DNA of 35,944 nt, from the NCBI RefSeq assembly GCF_910585425.1, contig NZ_CAJUCP010000057.1, positions 1 to 35,944 of the forward strand. Reading direction: 5' to 3'. The stretch is from an uncultured Acetatifactor sp. Lineage in GTDB: Bacteria > Bacillota > Clostridia > Lachnospirales > Lachnospiraceae. This document shows positions 8,801 to 16,392 of the stretch, piece after piece. Positions within the stretch are counted from its first letter, which is position 1; each line of letters begins with the position of its first letter. Under the pieces are notes generated by a model. That model worked only from the letters and a program-made list of their open reading frames with translations. It was not told the origin of the DNA and did no database searches. The position numbers and the translations under genes are program-made.

Positions 8801-8968
8801 GTGGAAATTGTCCAGGAACGCGTCCTGATGATCCACCCGGCCCAGCCTACGAATCCTGCCTCCGGTATATAAAAGCCCCTCTGCAAGGGTAGTCTTTCCC
8901 GCGTCCACATGGGCCAGCAGGCCGATGCAGATATGTCCTGTGCTTTTCCCTTCCCTCTGTCCGCCCAT
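5876..8968 (-). CDS. TetM/EF-G-like GTPase fused to a C-terminal NYN (Rae1/YacP-like) nuclease domain
   Basis: A 1030-residue fusion. Residues 1 to about 685 form a translation GTPase of the ribosomal-protection (TetM/TetW) type: G1 AHVDAGKTT at 19-27, switch RGIT at 61-64, DTPGH at 83-87, NKMD at 137-140, then EF-G-like domains ending in SVFCAHGAGFVVPW. Residues about 690-875 are a Gly/Ser/Arg-rich linker with a conserved-looking patch ITQEEIEEIFTRTYG near 783. Residues 876-1010 form an NYN domain related to YacP/Rae1: LLVDGYN with D882, VFDAY with D928, TADQYIE with D957 and ATSDRLEQ with D979, the expected acidic residues. Rae1 of Bacillus subtilis cleaves mRNA in the ribosomal A site, where TetM-type GTPases also bind. 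A ribosome-targeted nuclease is a reasonable inference; tetracycline resistance is not shown. The start follows GGGAGGCGTTTCGC. Confidence 0.9.
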   Translation of the reverse strand: MGGQREGKSTGHICIGLLAHVDAGKTTLAEGLLYTGGRIRRLGRVDHQDAFLDNFHLERERGITIFSKQAQLTWEGLDITLLDTPGHVDFSAEMERTLQVIDYGVLVISGSDGVQGHVQTLWRLLGQYGIPVFLFVNKMDQPDTDKDRLLGELRAKLGDGCLEFGPEAEGGGEAWLEELSMCDEALLEEYLEAGELADISVAGAIARRHVFPCYFGSALHMEGLGELLDGIRRFALCPEYSQEFGARVYKISRDASGNRLTHLKVTGGVLRVKMPVSNAGSAGAEAEIWEEKVNQIRIYGGGQYEAVDEVEAGGICAVTGLDRTFAGQGLGRESSNEIPVLVPVLTYGLVLPEGSDAVKVLGQLRKLEEEEPQLHVVWQRAANGRSGEAQNDSASEKGVPVGKGASAGGGLLAGKRYVPEIHVQVMGEVQIEVLKRLISERFGLDVEFTDGQILYKETIADTVEGIGHFEPLRHYAEVHLLLEPGEPGSGLQFASACSEDVLDRNWQRLVLTHLEERTHPGVLTGSPVTDMKITLLTGRAHIKHTEGGDFRQATYRALRQGLMQSRSVLLEPVMAFTLEVPAGQVGRAMSDIQRMCGQFDPPETDGEYAILKGSAPASTIGSYQSEVNAYTRGLGRFSCILKGYEPCHDTDQVMEQFGYDPEADVENPTSSVFCAHGAGFVVPWDQVPEYAHVESGWRGEAGVGTGEADGPCQEGSGFGEDGTGRNGLRPVGEGQRYGAGGGMAGVEGNEVRPTGEGMPGRGVTAAGRKRAAEGRKQSASDYITQEEIEEIFTRTYGKSSRDYEPYRYHQQNTGRAAPRDGGTSDSTDSSGLADSPQGAGRPAGSGRSSGSGAKRAPEDSQRPSGRKGADEPGRKEEYLLVDGYNIIFAWEDLHDLAEVNIDSARDRLMDVCSNYQGFAGCTLILVFDAYKVKGNTGSVQKYHNIYVVYTKEAETADQYIEKTVHEIGRKHRVTVATSDRLEQMIIWGDGAVRLSAMGFREAVEEASAQVREHVQRQETARNRPFEGLEL

Positions 8969-9004
8969 GCGAAACGCCTCCCTGTCTCCGTCTTATGCAT
9001 ATCC

Positions 9005-9033
9005 ATACTACCATAAACGTCCCTGTATTACAA
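9005..9033 (-). promoter_or_regulatory. Probable promoter of the GTPase-NYN gene
   Basis: On the minus strand TTGTAA (9028-9033) and TAGTAT (9005-9010) are spaced by 17 bp, about 37 bp before the start codon. A short stem formed by CCTGT and ACAGG overlaps the -35 area. Confidence 0.45.
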
Positions 9034-9064
9034 GACAGGGGACAGGCGCAAGTCCCAATTGCCC

Positions 9065-9184
9065 AGAGCGTGTTTTAAAATTGCTTTCTGCCAGATGTGC
9101 GTCACAATTTGACCCAAAGATACCGCAAATGTGGGGACTCGGTTACCCCGGCAGATGGCGGGAATGAATTTTCAAACACGCTCT
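9065..9184. mobile_element. 120-bp MITE-like element
   Basis: Terminal inverted repeats of 18 bp (9065-9082 and 9167-9184) match at 17 of 18 positions. The outer end reads AGAGCGTGTTT from both sides. The inside has no open frame but contains smaller self-complementary segments such as GGGG and CCCC around ACTCGGTTA. It lies between the comEC stop and the GTPase promoter. This is the layout of a miniature inverted-repeat element mobilised by a transposase elsewhere. I see no clear target duplication, so the family is unassigned. Confidence 0.7.
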
Positions 9185-9320
9185 AGCCAGCGCCCAGTGC
9201 GCTGCTGTGTTAATTCCAAGACAGCCAGCGCCCGATGTCCTCACCAGGACAAGGCTCAGAAAGGATGCGATGCGGACACGCCTCCTGACGGTGACATGGT
9301 AACGGGGGAACGGCGAACCG
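9185..9320. other. Gene-free spacer downstream of comEC
   Basis: No gene seen. It holds an 11-bp direct repeat AGCCAGCGCCC (9185-9195 and 9223-9233), a small stem CAGCGC/GCGCTG, and another (GACGGT/ACCGTC) just past the comEC stop. None has a T-run, so a terminator is not clear. Confidence 0.5.
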
Positions 9321-12083
9321 TCAGGGCGGCTCCGCGCAAAAGGCCGATACCCGAACCCCGCCATGGGCAAAGTCTACCGTAATCGCGCCATACCGCGCCG
9401 TCTGGGCAATCACGGTGCCGGATTCCTCCAGCCGCTCCAGCAGCTCGGCATGGGGATGGCCGTAGCGGTTGTTCCTGCCGCTGGATATTACGGTGAGCCT
9501 GGGCGAAAGACGCTCCAGCAGTTCCTTTGGCGTGGAATTCTTCGACCCGTGATGGGCGGCTTTCAGCACGCTCACATCCCTGATGTCCCTGGCTTCCAGT
9601 TCCCCCTGCAGGGCCGCCTCCCCCTCGTTCTGCACGTCCCCGGTCAGGAGCAGCGTCCAGTCTGGCGCTTCCCCTTCTCTGCCCTGGACATCCCCGGCGC
9701 TTTCCCAAAACTCCACATAGAAGCATTCCGAGTAGGCATTGACATCCTCCGTACCAAGGCTCTCGCCGGGGTGGAGGCAGGTGAAGTCCGCGCTGCCGCA
9801 GCCAAAGCTCATCCCGGCCCTGAGATACCCTACAGGCACAGGGCTGGACTGGGAGGCCTGCTCCGCAGCCGCCACCAGCTCTCCCAGTTGCTCCTGTCTG
9901 GCATCCTCCCGAATAGCGGGAAGCAGTAGCTGGCCTACGGTGATGTTGTTCTCACCGCCCATCTTAAGCAGCTCCACCGCGCCGTTCACATGGTCCGCAT
10001 CCGGGTGGGACAGGAAGACGGCATCGATATTTTGTATCCCCTCATGCTTCAGATAGGGAAGCAGCAGATACTTCCCTACGCCGCTGCGGCTGCTGCTGCC
10101 GCAGTCGAAGAGGAAGTTCTCCCCGGAGGCAGTCCGCACCAGGATGCAGTCCCCCTGTCCCACGTCCAGGAATGTGACGCTGTTTTCCGGAGCCGGGCGG
10201 AGGGCAAAGAGCAGGACGGCCGCCGCCAGGGCGCAAGGCTCCACAGGCCATCTCCTCATCCTCCCGGACCTCCCGCCTGCCCTGCCCACCACAGCGCCAT
10301 CCGGCTCCGGCAGGTACGCCTTTTTCCCGTTCCCCGCCGTCCCCGACATGTCCTCCGCTCGGCTTCTCTCTATCCCCGGCCTGCCCTCTATCCGGTTCCC
10401 CGCCATCCCCGGCACGCCACCCATCCGTTTCCCCACCGTCCCCGGTCTGCCATCCTCCTTCCGCAGCCCCCAATCCCCAGTCAGCCCCATGCGCTCCGCC
10501 GCCTCCTCCTTCCGTTTCCTGCGGCTCCGCAGCAGAACCGCCCCCGCCAGCAGCAGATAGTACGCCGCAATCTGCCACACCTTCGGACATCCCGGATTCC
10601 AGGTGTGGAAGGGCAGCCTGTCGAAGCAGCCGCAGACAAATTCATAGGATTGCAGGATAATATAATCGATACCGCCCAGTACGCCCAGCCCCGGCACCAG
10701 CATGGCCAGCAGCCCCGTAATCATCATAGGCTTCATCAGAGGTAAGACAAAGAGATTCAAGAATACAGAATACACCGGAACTTCATAGTAGAACCACAAC
10801 TGGATGGGCAGCGTGGTCAGGGTGATGGACAGGCTGGCCATGGCGGACTGAAGCAATCCTCTCCCCAGCCCCCGGCAGCCCTCCCACAGCGCCGCGCCCA
10901 TTCCCCCCGCGGCCTCCCGTATCCCTAGGGACTGTCCCTGTGCCTGAAAGAGCCTCCCCTCTCCCTGAAGGGGATTCCCCTGTATCTGAAGGGGTTCCCC
11001 CTGTACCTGAAGGGGATTCCCCCGCAGCCGCTCTGTCAGGCTCCCGCCGGGCGGTTTCGAGGTCTTTCCCGGCGGTTTCTTTGCCCTCCCCGCGGACGCC
11101 GAAGGATTCCGCCCCGGCGAAAGCGCCAGCACAGGGCTCACCACGCCGAGGCCCAGCACGGAGGAGAAGGAGAGCAGGAATCCGCTGCTCTGCAGGTAGT
11201 ACGGATTCCACGCCACCATCACCGCCCCCATGACCCCCAAAGCCGTCAGCATGTCGTATGTCCTGCCCGCCACCTCCCCGAACATCCGAATCAGGTACAT
11301 CCCGATGGCCCGGCAGGCGGACACGCTGAATCCCGTCATGCCGCCGTACAGAAGGAGCAGCACGCTGCCTCCCACAGCCGCCGGGCAGATGGGCAGGCCG
11401 ATCCTGCGCAGCAGCCTGTAGACAGTCATGCCGATGATGGTGATGTGCAGGGATGAGATGGAAAGGATGTGCAGGATGCCGTTCCTCTTGTACAAATCTT
11501 TCAGCTCGCTGTCCAAGTCCTTCTTATCCCCCAAAAGCAAAGCGCTCATCACAGCCGCCTCCTTCCCCGGGAAAATCCGGTACAGCCGCTCCTTCAGCAG
11601 GCATTTCAGTTCATACAGGCCGTTGCGCACAGGCCACCAGTCCTCCCCGCAGGCCTGCATCTGTGCCTTCCGCAGCTTCCCGCCGATTGAGAGCGTCCTG
11701 TAATAGACCGCCGCGTCGAATTCCCCCGGATTGGTGGCATGGGAATAGGGCGCGAAGATACCCTGAACCGCCACTGTCCTCCCCAGAGGGATGTCCGCCT
11801 CCCCCTGCATCTCACATATGAAGTTTTCCGCGCATCGAATTCCCTGCCCCGAATCCCCGGCAGACTGCCCGAGGGCATTTGAATCATATATGACTACAGA
11901 CTTTAGATAAATAGATGTCTCATCCTTTTGGTACACCTGTCCCGCAATCAACAGCTCCTCCGCCTCCTCCAGCTGCTCCGCGCTCACATAGCCAGGCGGC
12001 ACATCCTCCGCCCCTCCGGCTCCCAGCCGGAGGGCGGCGATGACTACCAGGAACAGGGCCACCAGGAACAATGGCCGTTTCAT
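9321..12083 (-). CDS. comEC: ComEC/Rec2 family DNA-uptake channel protein
   Basis: Polytopic inner-membrane protein of the ComEC family, which in transformable bacteria forms the channel for single-stranded DNA. Order of parts: an N-terminal membrane segment and a DUF4131-like domain (residues about 1-190, including GRTVAVQGIF), the multi-helix competence domain starting at MSALLLGDKKDLDSELKDLYKRNG, and a C-terminal metallo-beta-lactamase domain opening at FLDVGQGDCILV with LSHPDADHVNG and AAHHGSKNS. At 920 residues it is longer than most, because of two low-complexity Gly/Arg/Pro-rich inserts: one after FSSVLGLGVVSPVLALSPG with repeated NPLQ-type units, and one before the beta-lactamase domain. 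Start preceded by AAGGGGGAATCGATCC. It follows the ABC permease by 80 bp and may share its transcript. Confidence 0.92.
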   Translation of the reverse strand: MKRPLFLVALFLVVIAALRLGAGGAEDVPPGYVSAEQLEEAEELLIAGQVYQKDETSIYLKSVVIYDSNALGQSAGDSGQGIRCAENFICEMQGEADIPLGRTVAVQGIFAPYSHATNPGEFDAAVYYRTLSIGGKLRKAQMQACGEDWWPVRNGLYELKCLLKERLYRIFPGKEAAVMSALLLGDKKDLDSELKDLYKRNGILHILSISSLHITIIGMTVYRLLRRIGLPICPAAVGGSVLLLLYGGMTGFSVSACRAIGMYLIRMFGEVAGRTYDMLTALGVMGAVMVAWNPYYLQSSGFLLSFSSVLGLGVVSPVLALSPGRNPSASAGRAKKPPGKTSKPPGGSLTERLRGNPLQVQGEPLQIQGNPLQGEGRLFQAQGQSLGIREAAGGMGAALWEGCRGLGRGLLQSAMASLSITLTTLPIQLWFYYEVPVYSVFLNLFVLPLMKPMMITGLLAMLVPGLGVLGGIDYIILQSYEFVCGCFDRLPFHTWNPGCPKVWQIAAYYLLLAGAVLLRSRRKRKEEAAERMGLTGDWGLRKEDGRPGTVGKRMGGVPGMAGNRIEGRPGIERSRAEDMSGTAGNGKKAYLPEPDGAVVGRAGGRSGRMRRWPVEPCALAAAVLLFALRPAPENSVTFLDVGQGDCILVRTASGENFLFDCGSSSRSGVGKYLLLPYLKHEGIQNIDAVFLSHPDADHVNGAVELLKMGGENNITVGQLLLPAIREDARQEQLGELVAAAEQASQSSPVPVGYLRAGMSFGCGSADFTCLHPGESLGTEDVNAYSECFYVEFWESAGDVQGREGEAPDWTLLLTGDVQNEGEAALQGELEARDIRDVSVLKAAHHGSKNSTPKELLERLSPRLTVISSGRNNRYGHPHAELLERLEESGTVIAQTARYGAITVDFAHGGVRVSAFCAEPP

Positions 12084-12163
12084 GGATCGATTCCCCCTTA
12101 TACTCCGTCAAAATCCCCTCTGTCCATACGACTTCCGTCCGTGCATTTTCCGCCCCGACAGCT

Positions 12164-12949
12164 TCAATGCAGCTTCCGCTCCGTGCGTTTTATGGTGAAG
12201 ACGATGGCTATCCCCGCGATGGCCGCCATCAGCAGATAGGACTGGAGCATGGGCATGAAGTTGTAGCTCTCCCCCTTCCACACGATGTAGAAATCCCGGT
12301 TGATATAGGTCACCGGCAGGAGCTTTGCCACCGTCTGCACGGCCGGAGGCATATTGTCGTAGCTGATGCCCATCATGCCGCTGAGGACCATCATCCCGAA
12401 ATACAGCAGCATGGTCACGCAGTAGGTCAGCGAGAATTTCCGCAGCAGGGACGAAATGGCATGGGCCAGGCAGAACAGGATCACGCTGAAGCTGAAGATG
12501 CACACCAGGTACAGCAGGCCTCCCGAAAGCGTGGGCGCCTTTAAGTCCACTGCCGCATATCCCACCCCGAAATAGACCAGGAAAGCCAGGACCATGAACA
12601 TGATTTCCGACAGGATGCGGTTGCAGATGGACACCCCTGCCCTGATGCCGAACAGCTCCATCCGCTGGGGAATCCCCTTCTCCATCTCCTGGGCGTTGGA
12701 CACTCCGTAGCCCATGAAAATGGTGGCCATGGGAATCAGGGCTCCGATTCCCAGGAAGACGGAGGTATTGGCCTCCTCCAGCAGGGCAGCGCCGACCACC
12801 TGACCCATCACGGCCCGGGTGATGATGAGCATCATCAGCACCGGCATGCCCACGCCGAAGATATGCACATAGGGGTTCCCGATGACCTTGCGGAATTCAA
12901 ATCCCAGCATCTGGGGCGATACGGTTTTCCGTTTATCATTATTCTGCAT
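12164..12949 (-). CDS. ABC-2 type transporter permease
   Basis: Membrane subunit of an ABC exporter. About six hydrophobic helices are visible (for example VGMPVLMMLIITRAVMG, FLGIGALIPMATIFMG, IMFMVLAFLVYFGVGYAAV, LLYLVCIFSFSVILFCLA, YLLMAAIAGIAIVF), as expected for ABC-2 permeases. I chose the ATG at 12949 (MQNNDKRKTV, 261 residues) because AAAGGAGGGAACTCTG precedes it. The start overlaps the end of the ATPase gene by 11 bp, so the pair is translationally coupled. Downstream of a response regulator, kinase and ATPase, it forms a four-gene sensing-and-export unit. The substrate is unknown; peptide or antibiotic efflux is common for this arrangement. Confidence 0.85.
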   Translation of the reverse strand: MQNNDKRKTVSPQMLGFEFRKVIGNPYVHIFGVGMPVLMMLIITRAVMGQVVGAALLEEANTSVFLGIGALIPMATIFMGYGVSNAQEMEKGIPQRMELFGIRAGVSICNRILSEIMFMVLAFLVYFGVGYAAVDLKAPTLSGGLLYLVCIFSFSVILFCLAHAISSLLRKFSLTYCVTMLLYFGMMVLSGMMGISYDNMPPAVQTVAKLLPVTYINRDFYIVWKGESYNFMPMLQSYLLMAAIAGIAIVFTIKRTERKLH

Positions 12950-13817
12950 CAGAGTTCCCTCCTTTCGCGGCCTTGGCGTTCGTATAGAGGATTTCGATGT
13001 CATTGTTGCTCCGCTTGTAATTGACATCGTTCTCCTGGAGGAGATCCGTGATCTTCCGCTCCGTCTCCGCGCTCTCGCAGGACAGGGCTATGAGATGGGC
13101 CGGAGCCGCCAGCCTGCGAAAGCCGGAAAGCAGCCTTTCGTTTTCCCCGCAGTGGTTCACCACGATGACCGCCCTGCCGCAGTATTTCCGGAACAGCTCC
13201 TCCTTCGGGCCGTAATCCACCACAAGCCCCCTGTCCAGTATCAGCAGCTTTTGGGCCAGTTGATCCAGCTCCTCATAATAATGGGATACCATCAGGAAGC
13301 TCTCCTGTCTCCCCCGATACCATTCCACCAGCTTCTCCACCAGCTTCTGCCTGGTCTCGAAGTCCAGCCCGGATGTGACCTCGTCGTAAAAGGTCAGGGC
13401 CGCCTCCTGCATCATGACCATGATGATGGTGAACCGCTGCTTCTGTCCGCCGGAAAGCTTGGAATACTTCTTCCGCAGACAGTCCCCGAACTCAAAAAAG
13501 GCAATCAGCTCCTGGAGCTTCCTGTCCCGGGCAATCTTCGTCCCCAGGACTGCCTCCATGATATGCCTCACCGGCATGGCATCCGTGTACTCGTTGAACT
13601 GCATATGCACCGCCATCTCCTCCGGCCTCAGCCCGGTCCGGATCGCCCCCTGATAGGGCACCAGCCCCAGGATGGCCTTCAGCAGCGTCGTCTTCCCTGC
13701 GCCGTTGGAGCCGATCACGCCCACCCGGTCGCCCTCCTCGATATGTATGGGGGAGTCGATGGCCAGGGCCGTGTCCGCCCCGTAGCGCACTGTCAGATTT
13801 TCAATGGATAACAGCAT
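12939..13817 (-). CDS. ABC transporter ATP-binding protein
   Basis: Cytoplasmic ATPase that powers the adjacent ABC-2 permease. Walker A is GSNGAGKTTL, the signature is KLSGGQKQRF, and Walker B plus D-loop is TFYDEVTSGLD, all in the order of a CcmA-type export ATPase. About 80 residues follow, rich in charged positions, in place of the short tail of minimal ATPases. The ATG at 13817 (MLLSIENLTVRYG, 292 residues) is 9 nt after GGAAAGGAG; the ATG at 13826 abuts that site and is less likely. The gene lies 108 bp after the kinase and overlaps the permease. Confidence 0.92.
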   Translation of the reverse strand: MLLSIENLTVRYGADTALAIDSPIHIEEGDRVGVIGSNGAGKTTLLKAILGLVPYQGAIRTGLRPEEMAVHMQFNEYTDAMPVRHIMEAVLGTKIARDRKLQELIAFFEFGDCLRKKYSKLSGGQKQRFTIIMVMMQEAALTFYDEVTSGLDFETRQKLVEKLVEWYRGRQESFLMVSHYYEELDQLAQKLLILDRGLVVDYGPKEELFRKYCGRAVIVVNHCGENERLLSGFRRLAAPAHLIALSCESAETERKITDLLQENDVNYKRSNNDIEILYTNAKAAKGGNSDAE

Positions 13818-13925
13818 ACGATACATCTCCTTTCCCTTTCTGCAGGATTCAAGCGCTTCCTGCATAAGGTCATCATAGCAGATCCGGATGAATTTGGAAT
13901 GAAGAGCGTATGAAACTTCCTGACT

Positions 13926-15560
13926 TCACTGCAATTCCCTACCGGCAGGAAACATCAGCAGCGTCACCACGCTGTCCTCCCCGTTTCGCACCTCAAGGCG
14001 GGCCTCCAGCTTCTTCGCGTAGTAGGACGCGATATACAGCCCCAGCCCATGGCTGTGCAGCCCTGCGCTGTCCGCCTGATGGCTGCCGGTGACAAAGGGC
14101 TCGAAGATGTGGGGCATGAGCCCCTCGGGAATGGTCACGCCGAAATTCTCGATCAGGATCCCCCTCTCCTGCCCCTCCTCCCGCAGGTCGATCCGGATGC
14201 GTCCTCCCTCAGGCGTATACCGCACCGCGTTGGACAGCAGATTGTCCAGTATCCGGGACACCATGGCCTCGTCCGTATCCGCCGAAAACTCCAGTTCCGC
14301 CGGAGCTTCCACATGGATACCCCTGTCCGCCACCGCCACCTGATAGGACTGCAGCCGCTCCGCCAGCACCTGCCCCACATCCGTCCTCCTGATGCTCATG
14401 TCCCGGGCGCAATGGTTCAGGTACAGGATGTCCTCCACCATGCTGCGCATGGACAGGAGCTGCTCCTTCACCCTGGGCAGATAGGCTTTGGTATCCTTAT
14501 ATCTGCCCACCTCGTTCAGCATGCCGTCCACCAGAAGCAGCGCCGCGGCCACGGGCGTCTTCAGTTGATGGGAGGAGGAGCGCAGGAAGATTTCCTGCCG
14601 CTCGTTCTCCTCCGCCAGCTCCCTGTTCTTCTCCTCCAGCGCCGTATAGCTCTCCCTAATCTGCTGGTAGAGATCGTCCAGTGTCTCCCCCAGCTCCCGC
14701 ACCTCGTCCCCCGCCTCAGCCCCCTTTCCCGCCAGCCGCTCCACGGAGAAATCCTTCCTGTATTTCATCTCCTCCGCATGCCGCACCAGCTCCAGGATAG
14801 GGCGCACGATGCCCCTGGAATACATGCCTGAGAACAGCACCGTCAGCAGGACGATCACGGCCCCCAGCATGGGAAGGCTCTGCAGCACCACGGGACGGAT
14901 TTCGTCCGCCCCGGGGGTGATGGCCGGCAAGACGGAGAAAACTATCTTCTTTTCCGTCTTTTCCATGGCCACATAGTTGGTATACCGGTCTCCCAGGACC
15001 TGCACCCCGGCTTCTACAATCACGCAGCCGTCGGAATAGGTATGGATCCTTACGGATTCCCTGGAGAATTCATCCTCAATGTCCCGCTGATAGCGCAGCC
15101 GGACGCTGACAGGCAGGCCTCCCCCCTGCCCGGTCTCCGCCAGGATTTCCCCCAGCTCCTCCAGATTCTTCCCCAGCTCCTCCCACAGCCCCTCCGAGTC
15201 CTCCACCCCGGCATCCCAGGCCTTAAAGAGCCCTTCCCGGCATCCGTCCAGGACTTCCCGCAGCCTGTGGTCCCGGAGCCTGATTTCCGCCGAAAAGGCC
15301 TTGCCCGTCAGCAGCACATAGTCCCCGCTGACGGGAATCTCCAGGGAAAAGCAGGCCGTCGGGTTCTGCACCCGCACCGCCTCGTAACTGCCGTCCTTCA
15401 TGTAGGCCCTGTGCTGTGCCAGGACGGAGCGGAGGTTCTGTTCGCACACATAGTCCACGTACAGGGAGGGCAGCATACATATGAAATATCCCACCAGAAA
15501 CAACAGCAGCACCACCGCCAGCGCCATGCTGTACAGCAGGTTCTTTCGTCCCAGACCCAT
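13926..15560 (-). CDS. Sensor histidine kinase of the ABC exporter unit
   Basis: Membrane histidine kinase. One helix near residues 9-31 and a second near 228-248 enclose an extracytoplasmic domain of about 195 residues. A HAMP-like linker follows, then a coiled coil, the phospho-acceptor segment SSHQLKTPV with His331, and an ATPase domain with ILDNLLSNAVRYTPEGG and HSHGLGLYI. The G1 loop reads ENFGVTIPEG instead of the usual DxGxGI, a variation also found in other kinases. The gene begins 15 bp after the response regulator stop and is followed by the ABC ATPase, so it probably senses a compound handled by that exporter. The ligand is unknown. Confidence 0.9.
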   Translation of the reverse strand: MGLGRKNLLYSMALAVVLLLFLVGYFICMLPSLYVDYVCEQNLRSVLAQHRAYMKDGSYEAVRVQNPTACFSLEIPVSGDYVLLTGKAFSAEIRLRDHRLREVLDGCREGLFKAWDAGVEDSEGLWEELGKNLEELGEILAETGQGGGLPVSVRLRYQRDIEDEFSRESVRIHTYSDGCVIVEAGVQVLGDRYTNYVAMEKTEKKIVFSVLPAITPGADEIRPVVLQSLPMLGAVIVLLTVLFSGMYSRGIVRPILELVRHAEEMKYRKDFSVERLAGKGAEAGDEVRELGETLDDLYQQIRESYTALEEKNRELAEENERQEIFLRSSSHQLKTPVAAALLLVDGMLNEVGRYKDTKAYLPRVKEQLLSMRSMVEDILYLNHCARDMSIRRTDVGQVLAERLQSYQVAVADRGIHVEAPAELEFSADTDEAMVSRILDNLLSNAVRYTPEGGRIRIDLREEGQERGILIENFGVTIPEGLMPHIFEPFVTGSHQADSAGLHSHGLGLYIASYYAKKLEARLEVRNGEDSVVTLLMFPAGRELQ

Positions 15561-15575
15561 GGCAATGCCTCCCGC

Positions 15576-16271
15576 CTAATGGCTGTCCGCGGCATTTCGC
15601 TCCGCGGCCCTGTCGAATTGATAGCCCACGCCAATCACAGTCCTGACACAGGGGACAGGGAGCTTTTTGCGCAGATTCTTCACATGGGCGTCGATGATCC
15701 GGTCGTTTCCGATGTAATCCTCATTGAAGATGCTGAGGATCAGCTGCTCCCTGGTAAAGACCCTGTTCGGCTGGCTCATCAGCGTATGCAGCAGCAGATA
15801 TTCGCTGAGCGTCAGGGGAAGCTTCTCTCCCCGGTAATAGGCGCAGTACGCCTCCTCCCGCAGCACCAGGCCCCGGTCCCGCTCTGTCCCGCCCCCCGCG
15901 GTGCGCCGCAGGATGGTCTCCATCCTCTTGAGCAGGATGATGGGGGACACCGGTTTGATGACATAGTCGTCCGCATACAGGTTGAAGGCCTTCACCTGGG
16001 TCTGCTCGTCCTCCAGCGCGGTCAGCATAATGGCCGCCGTCTTCTTCCGGTTCTCCTGGATATACCGCAGCACCTCGAAGCCGTCCGCACCAGGCACGCA
16101 GATGTCCAGCACTGCTATGTCGAACTCCTGCTCCCCCAGAAGTTCTATGGCCGCGTCCCCCCGCTCCACCCCGGTCACCTGGTATCCGGACATGGACATA
16201 TATTCCGTCAGGACCTCCCGGATCGTGGGCTCGTCCTCCAGAAACAGGACCCTGTACGCCGTCTCCTTCAT
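15576..16271 (-). CDS. OmpR-family response regulator of the ABC exporter unit
   Basis: Receiver plus winged-helix regulator, 231 residues. Receiver acidic residues are in LEDE near 11-14, the phosphorylation site is D56 (AVLDICVP), with T84 and K106 (VIKP) as switch residues. The C-terminal domain contains LTLSEYLLLHTLMSQPNRVFTREQL and IDAHVKNLRKKL, typical of OmpR-type DNA binding. It leads a probable operon: regulator, kinase, ATPase, permease. A pair of TTCATAT direct repeats upstream may be its own operator, which would give autoregulation. Confidence 0.92.
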   Translation of the reverse strand: MKETAYRVLFLEDEPTIREVLTEYMSMSGYQVTGVERGDAAIELLGEQEFDIAVLDICVPGADGFEVLRYIQENRKKTAAIMLTALEDEQTQVKAFNLYADDYVIKPVSPIILLKRMETILRRTAGGGTERDRGLVLREEAYCAYYRGEKLPLTLSEYLLLHTLMSQPNRVFTREQLILSIFNEDYIGNDRIIDAHVKNLRKKLPVPCVRTVIGVGYQFDRAAERNAADSH

Positions 16272-16324
16272 CTGCGTCTACCTCCCCCGGATTCCGCCCG
16301 GGAACCGTCTATTCTGTTTACTAT

Positions 16325-16355
16325 TTTACCGCTGTGATATGAATTTCATATGAAG
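16325..16355 (-). promoter_or_regulatory. Putative autoregulated promoter with TTCATAT repeats
   Basis: On the minus strand two TTCATAT heptamers start 11 bp apart, followed by GCGG and a -10-like TAAAAT (16325-16330). No consensus -35 is visible; the repeats occupy that position, as in promoters activated by OmpR-type regulators. The same bases also form ATATGAA-T-TTCATAT, an inverted repeat at 16337-16351. Confidence 0.45.
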
Positions 16356-16392
16356 ATTGTGTGAGAAAAACCGTCTTTCGTGAAAATGAGGA

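Noticed and set aside
5876..8968. Calling the GTPase a tetracycline-resistance gene
   Set aside because: It belongs to the same broad family, but the NYN fusion, the long linker and the chromosomal setting do not support a resistance call without testing.
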